A DNA stretch of 44,646 nucleotides from Acidobacteria bacterium 5-1 (GTDB lineage: Bacteria; Acidobacteriota; Blastocatellia; Pyrinomonadales; Pyrinomonadaceae), in assembly GCA_002050455.1 (NCBI GenBank), contig MWZA01000137.1, forward strand, positions 1 to 44,646, given 5' to 3'. The notes beneath the pieces are model-generated. The model made no database searches and was not told the DNA's origin. It worked only from the letters and a program-made list of their open reading frames with translations. Below are positions 31,849-40,235 of the stretch, piece by piece; the first letter of the stretch is position 1, and every line of letters begins with the position of its first letter. Made by a program: the position numbers and the translations under genes.

Positions 31849-31915
31849 GTCGAACGTCAGAGTTGAGAGGAAACAGCGTTTTTTGCTGTTTTCCTCAGAT
31901 AGCGAAATGTTTGGC
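31849..31915 (-). repeat. Short attC-like site 12, right end of array
   Basis: 67 bp; minus-strand R'' GCCAAAC, R' GTTCGAC. The L'-side TCAACTCTGACG resembles TCAACTCAACCG of the long sites, and a stem GAGGAAACAGC / GCTGTTTTCCTC closes on a loop of six T, again with one extra base in the right arm. R' pairs with R'' of site 11, so this junction is a true cassette start. No partner for its own R'' is found further right; the hairpin alone could also act as a terminator. Confidence 0.7.
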
Positions 31916-32429
31916 AGAGAGACGATGCCACGAGCGAAAGGCGGGAACGTCAACCACGAAGGACGGTTACGAGCGTCTCGCTTTCCGTCTCCAACGCCGT
32001 TGAGCGGAAGCTCTCGAGCGTAACATATATGTCAAGATGTTGGCGACCCGTCGTTTGCTCAAAAGTTGCATCGGCTGTCTGACCAAACTTTGAATTATAC
32101 GGAAACTTTTTCCGCTTTAATTTTGTAATTCATACAACAATTTTCCGCTTGTCGCAAGCCGATATTTGCTTTCTTCGAGGTTTTATCATAATACGCCTTG
32201 TCCGTTAAATAAATTCAAAGGACATCCGTTAAATTAGTTTAACCGACTTCCGTTGAATTAGTTTAACGGATAACTTTACCAATAGGTCAGCACTTTGCCT
32301 GGAAAGTATTTAAGGTTACCTAGAAAGTAGCTTTTTGGGCAGCCTTTTTAGGCAAAGCCGATTCGATTCCAAACTTTTGCTTTTTTTATTTCAACTCATT
32401 ATTTTCTTACCTTTTTACTTTGCTTTCAG
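31916..32429. other. Gene-free stretch right of the array
   Basis: 514 bp without a gene I can support. It contains an imperfect hairpin with GTTACG/CGTAAC ends (31966-32024), three tandem 24-bp repeats (32201-32272), and a direct repeat CCTRGAAAGTA (near 32299 and 32320). No integrase remnant or attI could be recognised. It probably marks the edge of the inserted region. Confidence 0.5.
32201..32272. repeat. Three tandem 24-bp repeats
   Basis: Units at 32201, 32225 and 32249 all begin TCCGTTRAATWA; units 2 and 3 share TTAGTTTAAC, and unit 3 is a near-palindrome ending TTTAACGGA. The regular 24-bp step (just over two helical turns) suggests a multi-site protein target such as an operator or iteron. 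Not linked to any adjacent promoter I can name. Confidence 0.6.
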
Positions 32430-34595
32430 TTATTTCATTCCGAGATTCTTCATCAAAAAGCCGTAAATATCGGCTTGTTCTTCGATAACTTTCGCAGTCG
32501 GTTTGCCCGCGCCGTGTCCGGCTTTGGTTTCGATGCGAATCAGAACCGGCGCATCACCGCCTTGCGCTTCCTGCAAAGTTGCCGCGTATTTGAAACTGTG
32601 CGCGGGTACAACGCGGTCGTCGTGGTCGGCAGTCGTAACCATTACGGCAGGATATTTCGTGCCTTTTCTGATATTGTGCAAGGGCGAATATTTGTAAATC
32701 GCCGCAAATTCCTGCGGGTTATCACTTGAACCGTAATCGGAAGTCCAGGCGCGTCCGATGGTGAATTTCTGGAAACGCAGCATATCCATTACGCCGACTG
32801 CCGGAAGTGCCGCGCCGAATAAATCAGGTCGTTGGTTGAGAACCGCGCCAATTAATAATCCGCCGTTTGAACCGCCGGAAATCGCCAGTTTTTCGGGGCG
32901 TGTATATTTATTTTTGATTAAATACTCCGCCGCGCCGATAAAATCGTCAAAGACATTTTGCTTTTGCAGTTTCGTTCCCGCTTTGTGCCATTCTTCGCCG
33001 TATTCGCCGCCGCCGCGCAAATTCGGCACAGCGTAGACTCCGCCGTTTTCCATCCACACAACGCGCGAAACCGAAAATCCGGGCGTGAGCGAAATGTTGA
33101 AACCACCATAAGCGTAAAGCAAGGTTGGATTGTTTCCGTCAAGTTTCAAACCTTTTTTGTGGACGATGAACATCGGAATTTTTGTTCCGTCTTTGCTTGA
33201 ATAAAAAATCTGCTTGACTTCATAATTATTCGGGTCAAATTTCACATCGGATTTGCGGAAGATTTCTGATTTTCCGGTTTTCATATCGTAACGGTAAATT
33301 GTCGGCGGCGTGTTAAAACTCGAAAAGGTATAAAAGGTTTCCGTGTCGAATCGTTTGCCGCCGAAGCCGTTCGCCGTGCCGATTCCGGGAAGTTCAACCG
33401 TGCGGACGAATTTTCCGTTCAAATCGTAAACGCGAATCTGCGTGTAAGCGTCTTTAAGATAATTGCCGACAAATTGGTTATTGATAAAATCCACACTGCC
33501 GAGCGTTTCCGCCGTTTGCGGCACGATTTCGCGCCAAACTCGGTTGTTGTATACGTATTCTCCATGTTTGAGTTCGCCGCTGCGATTGCCTTTAACTTGT
33601 ACCGCCACAATGCGACCGAGCGGCGCGTCTTTATCGGTGCGGAAGTAAAACGTCGAGTCATCGTTGCCAATAAAACTATAATCGGCTTCGAGTTTGTCAA
33701 CCAAAGGCATTACTTTTGAATCGGCTTTCGACAAATCCTTGTAGAAAATCATATTCATCGGCGCGGTGCCTTTCGTTACATAAATAATCAGCCACTTGCC
33801 ATCTTCGGTTACGCTGCCGCCAACGCCCATTTCCTTGTCGTCGGGACGTTCATAAATAAGCACGTCTTCCGATTGCGGCGTGCCGAGTTTGTGATAATAA
33901 AGTTTTTGAAAATAGTTGATTGCCGAGAGTTTTGCTTTTTCGTCGGTGCGCGGAAAGCGCGAATAAAAAATGCCTTTGCCGTCTTTTGTCCAAGATGCGC
34001 CGGAAAATTTAATATCCTTCAAAACATCGGGCAAATCTTTTCTCGTTTCGACATCGCGGAAATGCCATTCCTGCCAATCCGAACCGGCGGAAGACAAACC
34101 GTAAGCCATCAATTTGCCGTCGTCGGTAATTGCCGGAAAACCGGAAAGCGCAACCGTGCCGTCGGCGGAAAGTTTGTTCGGGTCGAGCAAAACGCGCCCT
34201 TCGCCTTTGACCGAATCGGCGACATATAAAACCGATTGATTTTGCAAACCGTCGTTTTTGGAATAAAAATAATACTTTCCTTCTTTGGTCGGCGCGGAAT
34301 ATTTTTCGTAGTTCCAAAGTTCGGTCAAACGCTTTTTTAACTGTTCGCGTTCGGGAATCTGATTTAAATAGCCAAATGTAACTTTATTTTGGGATTCGAC
34401 CCAAGCCTTTGTTTCGGCGGAATTGTCATCTTCGAGCCAGCGATACGGGTCAGAAACTTTTGTCCCGTGATAATCGTCCGTCTGGTCAACCGTTTTGGTT
34501 TTCGGATACTCAATTTTAGTTTGAGTAAAAGCATTGCCAGCAAAAAACATAGAAATCAAAAGAACAAAGCCTACCTTAAACATCATTTCGCGCAT
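32430..34595 (-). CDS. Secreted prolyl oligopeptidase (S9A)
   Basis: Cuts proline-containing short peptides. The 721-residue protein has a signal peptide (about 1-25, FKVGFVLLISMFFAGNAFTQ), an N-terminal PYRWLEDDNSAETKAW segment, a beta-propeller part, and a C-terminal alpha/beta-hydrolase domain with nucleophile Ser in SGGSNGGLLIG, Asp in DHDDRVVPAHS and His in KAGHGAGK. Length is that of the family. ATG at 34595 follows GAGGTG; a GTG two codons earlier is less fit. The export signal places it in the periplasm, where it would feed on peptides. Confidence 0.95.
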   Translation of the reverse strand: MREMMFKVGFVLLISMFFAGNAFTQTKIEYPKTKTVDQTDDYHGTKVSDPYRWLEDDNSAETKAWVESQNKVTFGYLNQIPEREQLKKRLTELWNYEKYSAPTKEGKYYFYSKNDGLQNQSVLYVADSVKGEGRVLLDPNKLSADGTVALSGFPAITDDGKLMAYGLSSAGSDWQEWHFRDVETRKDLPDVLKDIKFSGASWTKDGKGIFYSRFPRTDEKAKLSAINYFQKLYYHKLGTPQSEDVLIYERPDDKEMGVGGSVTEDGKWLIIYVTKGTAPMNMIFYKDLSKADSKVMPLVDKLEADYSFIGNDDSTFYFRTDKDAPLGRIVAVQVKGNRSGELKHGEYVYNNRVWREIVPQTAETLGSVDFINNQFVGNYLKDAYTQIRVYDLNGKFVRTVELPGIGTANGFGGKRFDTETFYTFSSFNTPPTIYRYDMKTGKSEIFRKSDVKFDPNNYEVKQIFYSSKDGTKIPMFIVHKKGLKLDGNNPTLLYAYGGFNISLTPGFSVSRVVWMENGGVYAVPNLRGGGEYGEEWHKAGTKLQKQNVFDDFIGAAEYLIKNKYTRPEKLAISGGSNGGLLIGAVLNQRPDLFGAALPAVGVMDMLRFQKFTIGRAWTSDYGSSDNPQEFAAIYKYSPLHNIRKGTKYPAVMVTTADHDDRVVPAHSFKYAATLQEAQGGDAPVLIRIETKAGHGAGKPTAKVIEEQADIYGFLMKNLGMK

Positions 34596-34820
34596 AATCA
34601 CCTCATCAAAATTTTTATAATTTTTATATTAGTATAGTGTGCGTTTGATGTCAGACAAGGCAGGGAAGTTGGATTGGAGATTAGAGCGTCGGTTAAAATA
34701 AAATGAACACTTCTTCTTTTGATGCCTATGGCAATTGATTGTTCTAAATGTGTTTCCGGTTTCCGACAGCCAATCCGTTTTTTGATAAAGCAGTTGTTTC
34801 ACTTTTGATGCCTGTGGCGG

Positions 34821-36008
34821 CTATTTTTTTGCCGCTTGAAAATTTGGCGAAAGGCGACGCAGATTTTCGACTGCTCTCGGCAAAACTTCCAAAACGTATT
34901 CAACATCTTCCATTGTGTTATCTTTGCCAAAACTAAAACGAATCGCGCCGCGGGCGAGTTCATCATTTCTGCCAAGCGCGCGAATCACCGGCGAAGGCTC
35001 AAGACTTCCCGACGAACACGCCGAACCGGTCGAAACCGCCACGCCTTGCAAATCTAAGTTTATAAGCAAGCCTTCGCCTTCGATCGAGCGAAAAGAAATG
35101 TTAGAGATATTCGGCAACCGATTTTCACGATTGCCGTTCGGTTCAATGTCGGAAATTCTTTCTGCCACATTGTTTTCAAATTTATCGCGCAGATTCTTCA
35201 GATGTTCGGCTGTTTCCCGCAAATTATTTTTAGCTAGTTCGCAAGCCTTTCCAAAAGCGACGATGTGCGGAACTGATTCCGTTCCGCCGCGCCGTTCGCG
35301 TTCCTGATGCCCGCCGATGTTTTGCGCGTGAAGCCGCACGCCGCGCCGCACATATAACGCGCCAACGCCTTTCGGCGCATAAAGTTTATGTCCCGAAATA
35401 GAAAGTAAATCACAGCCGATTTCTTCAACATCAACTTTTATTTTCCCGAGGGCTTGCACTGCATCTGTATGAAACCAAATTTTTTTGCCTTTCTCTTTTT
35501 CGGCGCGAACAAATTTCCCGATTTCATCAACCGGCTGAATCGTGCCGATTTCATTGTTCGCTGTCATAATCGTTATTAAAATCGTCTCTTCACGAACCGC
35601 ATTTCTGACATCTTCGATTTTAACGATGCCGTCTTCATAAACGGGCAAATATGTTATTTCGCAACCGTGCTTTTCCAAATCTTGGCAAACTTCCCTGACT
35701 GCCGAATGTTCAATGTTTGAAGTAATTATATGTTTTCCGTATTTTTCGTTTGCCTCAATCAAACCGCGAATCGCCAGATTATTTGCTTCCGTGCCGCCCG
35801 AAGTAAAAACGATTTCATTTGGACGGGCGTTAATAAGTTCGGCGACTTGATGTCGCGCTCTATCAACCGCGCCGCGAGCTTCCTGCCCGAAAAAGTGAAT
35901 GCTCGAAGCATTGCCGAATTTTTCGGTCAGAAACGGAAGCATTGCCGCGACGACTTCGCGGTCAATCGGCGTGGTTGCGCTGTTGTCTAAATAAACTCTA
36001 CGGAACAT
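34821..36008 (-). CDS. Cysteine desulfurase (NifS/IscS-like)
   Basis: PLP enzyme that takes sulfur from cysteine for Fe-S clusters and thio-modification. 395 residues: MFRRVYLDNSATTPID opening, the GGTEANNLAI cofactor loop, the PLP lysine in SISGHKLYAPKGVGALYV, and the catalytic Cys in STGSACSSGSLEPSP. No scaffold (IscU) or regulator (IscR) beside it. ATG start; divergent from the radical SAM gene, an enzyme that needs Fe-S clusters, with about 120 bp between. Confidence 0.95.
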   Translation of the reverse strand: MFRRVYLDNSATTPIDREVVAAMLPFLTEKFGNASSIHFFGQEARGAVDRARHQVAELINARPNEIVFTSGGTEANNLAIRGLIEANEKYGKHIITSNIEHSAVREVCQDLEKHGCEITYLPVYEDGIVKIEDVRNAVREETILITIMTANNEIGTIQPVDEIGKFVRAEKEKGKKIWFHTDAVQALGKIKVDVEEIGCDLLSISGHKLYAPKGVGALYVRRGVRLHAQNIGGHQERERRGGTESVPHIVAFGKACELAKNNLRETAEHLKNLRDKFENNVAERISDIEPNGNRENRLPNISNISFRSIEGEGLLINLDLQGVAVSTGSACSSGSLEPSPVIRALGRNDELARGAIRFSFGKDNTMEDVEYVLEVLPRAVENLRRLSPNFQAAKK

Positions 36009-36127
36009 AAATATATTCTAACTCATTGTATTATCTTGCCCTAAACAACCGCGATAAGATAAAGTAAAACGTGGAAAATTATTTTCGCATCAAAACCGAA
36101 AACAATTATTTACGCAAAGGAATAAAA

Positions 36128-37291
36128 ATGGATTTTACAACAAAAGAATTATTAAAAAGATACGCAAAACTGGCTGTCGGACAACCGTTTGCGCCGATTT
36201 TATTGAACATTTTGGTAACGAGCGTTTGCGATATGCGCTGCACGCATTGTTTTTTTACCGAAGAACTCGATGACCGTCCGCGCAAAAAATTACAGATGAA
36301 AACGCACGAAATCGAAAAAATTTCCGAAACTTTGGGCGGAAATCTCGGCGTTTTGATTCTCGCGGGCGGCGAGCCGTTCACGCGAAAAGATTTGCCGGAA
36401 ATCGTCGGCGCGTTTCACCGCAATAACAAATTAGAATCGGTTTATCTGATGAGCAACGGACAGATTCATCCGCGTATTTTCCCCGATGTAACGCGCATCT
36501 GTCAGGAAAATCCGAATTTGAATGTAACAATTGCTTTGGGAATTGATGGTTTGAAGGATGAACACGAGAAAATTCGCCAAAAACCCGGAAGTTGGGATAA
36601 AGCGATTCACACAGCGCGAACTTTGCAGGAAATGAAAAAGGAATTTCCGCGCATTGACGTGCAAACCTGCACCTGCGTAATGAACTCAAACCAAGACACG
36701 ATTTTTGATTGGTATGATTTTCTGAAATACGATTTAAAGCCCGACAAAATTAACATCAACTACATTCGTCCGCCGTCAAAAGACCCGAATGAACTAAACT
36801 TCGACCACAATCGTTATGCAAAGTTGTCGCATCTGATTCTTGACGATGTGAAGAATGCGGCGATTAAAAATAATTACGGCGGTTCAGCCGGATTTTTCAA
36901 AGCGGCGATTGATATTTATATGCACGATTTGATTGCCAAAGTAAAGGAAACTAATGAGAAGCAGATGACTTGCTATGCCGGAACTGCGGGCGCGGTTATT
37001 TATGACGAAGGCACGATTTCTTCCTGCGAAAACAAATCGGAAGTGGCAAATCTGCGCGATTTCGATTGGAATTTTCAATCAGCGTGGAACTCGCCGCAAA
37101 TGAAACAACGGCGCAAGGAAGTCGCCAACGGCTGTTTCTGCACGCACGAATCGAACTCTTATTATCCGAGTCTGCCGTTTAATCCGAAACATCTGATTCA
37201 GATTAAAAAACTCGAAAAACAAATGAAAAAAGCCTCGAAGAGTTTGGATTTGAGCCAGCCGCAAACCGAAGGCGTGGCGGTCAAGGCTTAA
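36128..37291 (+). CDS. Radical SAM protein with C-terminal cysteine cluster
   Basis: 387 residues. N-terminal [4Fe-4S] radical SAM motif CDMRCTHC (about 38-45) with the GGEPF motif in LAGGEPFTRKDLPE, and a C-terminal auxiliary-cluster region (CYAGTAGAVIYDEGTISSCE, then GCFCTHES), like SPASM/twitch proteins. It has the MDFTTKELLKRYAKLAVG opening of a family found next to lipid or glycan genes. Exact reaction unknown. ATG 36128 is preceded by AAGGA. It heads a run with a HicB protein, a glycosyltransferase and an SDR, suggesting a lipid or glycan modification. Confidence 0.85.
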   Translation: MDFTTKELLKRYAKLAVGQPFAPILLNILVTSVCDMRCTHCFFTEELDDRPRKKLQMKTHEIEKISETLGGNLGVLILAGGEPFTRKDLPEIVGAFHRNNKLESVYLMSNGQIHPRIFPDVTRICQENPNLNVTIALGIDGLKDEHEKIRQKPGSWDKAIHTARTLQEMKKEFPRIDVQTCTCVMNSNQDTIFDWYDFLKYDLKPDKININYIRPPSKDPNELNFDHNRYAKLSHLILDDVKNAAIKNNYGGSAGFFKAAIDIYMHDLIAKVKETNEKQMTCYAGTAGAVIYDEGTISSCENKSEVANLRDFDWNFQSAWNSPQMKQRRKEVANGCFCTHESNSYYPSLPFNPKHLIQIKKLEKQMKKASKSLDLSQPQTEGVAVKA

Positions 37292-37296
37292 AAAAT

Positions 37297-37548
37297 ATGT
37301 TGACTTACAAAGCAATGTATAAATTTTTAAAAGACGGCGTTCACGGCGAAGTTTTAGATTTTGCGGGCGTGATGACCTGCGGGAAAACTTTGGACGAAAC
37401 CCGAAAACTTTTAGCCGACGCTCTGGTTGATATGGCTGAAACAAACTTGATTTTGGGCGAATCTTTGCCGATTCCGAATCCAAATATTTCCGACAGCGAA
37501 GCAGATTTGGAAGAGCCGATTATCTTAAATCGCAAATCGCAAATCTAA
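37297..37548 (+). CDS. HicB-like protein, no HicA beside it
   Basis: 83 residues with the HicB fold: LTYKAMYKFLKDGVHGEVLD followed by FAGVMTCGKTLDETRKLLAD and ALVDMAETNLILGESLPIP, a partial RNase-H-like domain. Usually HicB neutralises the HicA toxin. Here it starts 5 bp after the radical SAM stop and 8 bp before the glycosyltransferase start, with no HicA gene in between, so it is either an orphan or has a different role. No clear ribosome site. Confidence 0.8.
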   Translation: MLTYKAMYKFLKDGVHGEVLDFAGVMTCGKTLDETRKLLADALVDMAETNLILGESLPIPNPNISDSEADLEEPIILNRKSQI

Positions 37549-37556
37549 AATCATAA

Positions 37557-38762
37557 ATGCCAAATACACCGAAAATTCTCATCATTTCATCTGATACGGG
37601 CGGCGGGCATCGCTCGGCGGCGCAAGCATTGGTCGAAGGTTTGCAGAAATTTCGGGAAAGCAAGTTTGTCGCCGTCCGTGTTATCAAAGCCGTCGAAGAA
37701 TCTCATCACATTACTGAAAAACTCGTTAATTTATACAATTGGATTCTGCGAAACAAACAACATTGGATGAAATACGTTTTTTGGGCGATGAATCGCTTTC
37801 GCCCGGAAACACGCGATTTTGTTTATCGGCGTTCCTTTGGTTACGTCGCCGAACAATTTGAAAAATGGTGTCCGCATATTGTCGTCAGCGTTCATCCTTT
37901 GACACAGCATATTTTTGCGCGAATCTTAAAAGAATTAAATTTAGCCAACCAAGTTCCGCTCGTAACCGTTGTTACCGACCCGTGTTACGGTTTTTGGAAA
38001 GGTTGGGCGTGCAACGATGTTTCACTTTATCTGGTGGCAAACGAAGAGGCGCGAAGGCAGTTAATTGATTACGGTGTTTTGTCGGAAAAAATAAAAATTT
38101 CCGGTATGCCGATTCATCCGAAATTTCACGAAGTTGACGAAAAATCAGCCCAAGCCGCACGACAGGCTCTTGATTTAAATCCCGATAAATTCACAGTTTT
38201 TGTTAATGCTGGATGGGCAGGCGGCGGAAACATTCCGCAGATTTTCCGCGAACTTATCAATGGTGAACTCGACGTGCAGACAATTTTTCTCGCCGGAAAG
38301 AACGAAGAGCTTCGCAAGGAAGCCGAAGAATTGGCGAAAACAGCGAAATTTCCCGTCAAAGTCATCGGTTATTCCGATGATGTCGAGAAAATTATGCAGT
38401 CGGCAAATGTGATGATTTCCAAACTCGGCGGTTTGACGACCTTTGAAGCCTTGGCGTGTCATCTGCCGATTATTGCCGACACGACCACGCCGCCGATGCC
38501 GCAGGAAGCGGGAACGGTTAATCTGATTGCCAAAAACGGCGCGGGAATTTTGCTGAAAAAGGCAACCGACATTGTGCCGACAATTCAAAGTCTGCTCAAT
38601 GATTCGGCGAGATATGCACAGATGAAAGCTGCCACAATCGGGATGGCGATTCCTAATTCAACCCAGAAAATTATCGAAGAAATTTCCGCGCTTTTGCCAA
38701 ATCGTCAAGCCGCAGTTATCAACGCGCCGCAAGAGATTGAAACCCAACTTGCTCAAGTCTGA
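37557..38762 (+). CDS. MGDG synthase-type glycosyltransferase
   Basis: 401 residues of the GT28 fold. N-terminal domain with ILIISSDTGGGHRSAAQAL, the diacylglycerol glycosyltransferase (MGDG synthase, UgtP) signature, and HPLTQHIFARIL; C-terminal nucleotide-sugar domain with FVNAGWAGGGNIPQIF and SKLGGLTTFEALACHLPII. Predicted to move a sugar from a UDP-sugar to diacylglycerol or a related lipid at the membrane. The ATG has no strong ribosome site, in line with coupling to the preceding gene. Confidence 0.9.
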   Translation: MPNTPKILIISSDTGGGHRSAAQALVEGLQKFRESKFVAVRVIKAVEESHHITEKLVNLYNWILRNKQHWMKYVFWAMNRFRPETRDFVYRRSFGYVAEQFEKWCPHIVVSVHPLTQHIFARILKELNLANQVPLVTVVTDPCYGFWKGWACNDVSLYLVANEEARRQLIDYGVLSEKIKISGMPIHPKFHEVDEKSAQAARQALDLNPDKFTVFVNAGWAGGGNIPQIFRELINGELDVQTIFLAGKNEELRKEAEELAKTAKFPVKVIGYSDDVEKIMQSANVMISKLGGLTTFEALACHLPIIADTTTPPMPQEAGTVNLIAKNGAGILLKKATDIVPTIQSLLNDSARYAQMKAATIGMAIPNSTQKIIEEISALLPNRQAAVINAPQEIETQLAQV

Positions 38763-38862
38763 CGACAATAAATTTACTTTTCTCACTTGTTACTTTTCTA
38801 CAATTTCATTAACCTTTTTCTAGTTTTATTAAAAATCGCTTTTATTTTGTTGGAGAATTATT

Positions 38863-39612
38863 TTGAGCCTTTTACTTGAAGGAAAACGCGCCTTTGTGTC
38901 GGGCGGAACACGCGGAATCGGCGCGGCAATTTGTGAAGTCTTTGCGCGGGAAGGCGCGGACATAGCATTTAATTATCATTCACGCGACGATCTAGCCGAA
39001 GAAGTTAAAGCAAAAATCGAATCTTACGGCAGACGAACATTGGCTTATAAAGTTTCCGTTACAGATCGTTTCGGAATGAAACATATTGCACGGGAAATCC
39101 TCGATGCGTGGGGCGCAATAAATGTTCTGGTCAACAACGCCGCCGTTAACAAACCGGATAATTTTGCGACGACTACCGACAAAAGTTGGGATTGGGTGGT
39201 TGATACAAACGTCAACAGTCTTTTTGCCGTAACAAAACCGTTTTACAAACAAATGATTCGTGAGCGCGGCGGCTCAATCTTAAACATTACATCCGTCGGC
39301 GCGATTCGCTCGCTTCCGACATCGGTTCACTACGCAACTTCAAAAGCCGCGATGATTGGCTTTACGAAGTGTCTTTCGCGCGAAGCCTCAAATTTCGGCA
39401 TCACGGTCAACGCGATCGCCGCCGGAATCTTCGACACGGATTTGGGCAACACTCTGCCCGAACGCCTTCTCCAAATGCACGATTTTTGGGTTTCAAAGGG
39501 AAGACTCGGCAAACCGCAGGAACTCGCCGAATTTGCCGCGTTTATGGTTAGCGACCGTAACAGTTTTATGAACGGCGAAGTCGTGATTGTTGACGGCGGC
39601 GCGGTTACATAA
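38863..39612 (+). CDS. Short-chain dehydrogenase/reductase (FabG-like)
   Basis: 249-residue NAD(P)H-dependent oxidoreductase. Cofactor motif SGGTRGIGAAI (15-25), NNAAV, catalytic Ser in ITSVGAIRS and Tyr-x-x-x-Lys in YATSKAAMIG. Ends FMNGEVVIVDGGAVT, as 3-oxoacyl-ACP reductases do, but the substrate cannot be told. It starts with TTG at 38863, with TTGGAGAA upstream and no closer ATG. It follows the glycosyltransferase by 100 bp. Confidence 0.9.
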   Translation: MSLLLEGKRAFVSGGTRGIGAAICEVFAREGADIAFNYHSRDDLAEEVKAKIESYGRRTLAYKVSVTDRFGMKHIAREILDAWGAINVLVNNAAVNKPDNFATTTDKSWDWVVDTNVNSLFAVTKPFYKQMIRERGGSILNITSVGAIRSLPTSVHYATSKAAMIGFTKCLSREASNFGITVNAIAAGIFDTDLGNTLPERLLQMHDFWVSKGRLGKPQELAEFAAFMVSDRNSFMNGEVVIVDGGAVT

Positions 39613-39662
39613 TTTTAATTCACAATCGATTTCTATTTGAATATTCTGGATAATCCCTGAAT

Positions 39663-39679
39663 TTGAAATTGAATTTCAA
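39663..39679. promoter_or_regulatory. Palindromic operator candidate upstream of ferritin-like gene
   Basis: TTGAAATTGAATTTCAA, an 8-1-8 perfect palindrome containing a 7-1-7 core like Fur-family boxes (TGAAATT-N-AATTTCA). It lies 30 bp upstream of the -35 box of the ferritin-like gene. A near copy is found at 40690-40706. Confidence 0.5.
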
Positions 39680-39708
39680 TTCTAAGTGTTTGAAAATAAA
39701 TAGTTTAT

Positions 39709-39738
39709 TTGACAAAGCAGATTGATTTGTCGTAATCT
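39709..39738 (+). promoter_or_regulatory. Sigma-70 type promoter of the ferritin-like gene
   Basis: TTGACA at 39709-39714 and TAATCT at 39733-39738 with an 18-bp spacer, about 35 bp before the start codon. The fit to consensus is good. Confidence 0.7.
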
Positions 39739-39773
39739 AAGCAAGTTGAAAAACATTTCAGCAAAGGAGAAAT

Positions 39774-40235
39774 ATGGCAAGAGCAGAACTAATCGAAAAT
39801 TTGAACAATGCGTTGAGTCTGGAACTTTCGGGTATAATTCAGTATTCGCAACACAGCTATTTGGTAACGGGAATCGAAAGGGAAATCTACAAAGGATTTT
39901 TCCGCGACCAAGCCGATGAAGCAAACGACCACGCGCAAACGCTTGGCGATAAAATAGTTGCGCTTGGCGGTGTGCCGACGGTGGAACCGGCGATAATTCG
40001 TCAATCGGCTGATATGAAGGAAATGCTCAAACAGGATTTGGAACTCGAACGCGATGCGATGGCGGTCTACATGAAAGCGTGGAATTCGTGCGACGAAGAA
40101 GATTTGCCGACCAAATTCTGGCTTGAAGAACGTATCGCTAGCGAGCAGCTGCATATTGAAGAACTCGAAAAATTAACTTCCGAACGCACGGCAAAAGTTA
40201 ATTCCGAGAGAATTGTTTTGCGCGAAGTTAGTTGA
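39774..40235 (+). CDS. Ferritin-like / bacterioferritin-type protein
   Basis: 153-residue four-helix protein for iron binding and storage. Di-iron type residues: E in LSLELSGIIQY (about 18), the E-x-x-H pair in DEANDHAQTLGDK, E in LELERDAM, and E-x-x-H in ASEQLHIEEL. Length is as for bacterioferritins and Dps-like relatives; no heme Met can be assigned with certainty. AAGGAGA before the ATG. Has its own promoter and a Fur-type palindrome upstream. Confidence 0.9.
   Translation: MARAELIENLNNALSLELSGIIQYSQHSYLVTGIEREIYKGFFRDQADEANDHAQTLGDKIVALGGVPTVEPAIIRQSADMKEMLKQDLELERDAMAVYMKAWNSCDEEDLPTKFWLEERIASEQLHIEELEKLTSERTAKVNSERIVLREVS

Larger units (their letters stand above)
21295..31915 (-). mobile_element. 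Integron gene-cassette array without integrase
   Basis: Eleven attC-like sites of 110-115 bp plus a 67-bp one at the right end separate eleven one- or two-gene cassettes, all coding on the minus strand. Each site has 7-bp ends of RYYYAAC/GTTRRRY type, an imperfect palindrome (ACGTGGGGCGAAAC against GTTTCGCCCTCACGT), and an extra base in the right arm on the plus strand, which places L'' on the minus-strand 5' side and so agrees with the gene direction. The sites are close relatives, as in sedentary chromosomal arrays. No tyrosine recombinase of the IntI type is found in the window; the attI end would lie to the right. Confidence 0.93.

Noticed and set aside
21295-31915. CRISPR array
   Set aside because: The repeated units are over 100 bp, imperfectly palindromic, and separated by genes of varied length, not by short uniform spacers; no cas genes.
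31849-32429. attI site or integrase remnant
   Set aside because: No coding trace of a tyrosine recombinase in any frame and no simple-site arrangement beyond the short attC could be made out.
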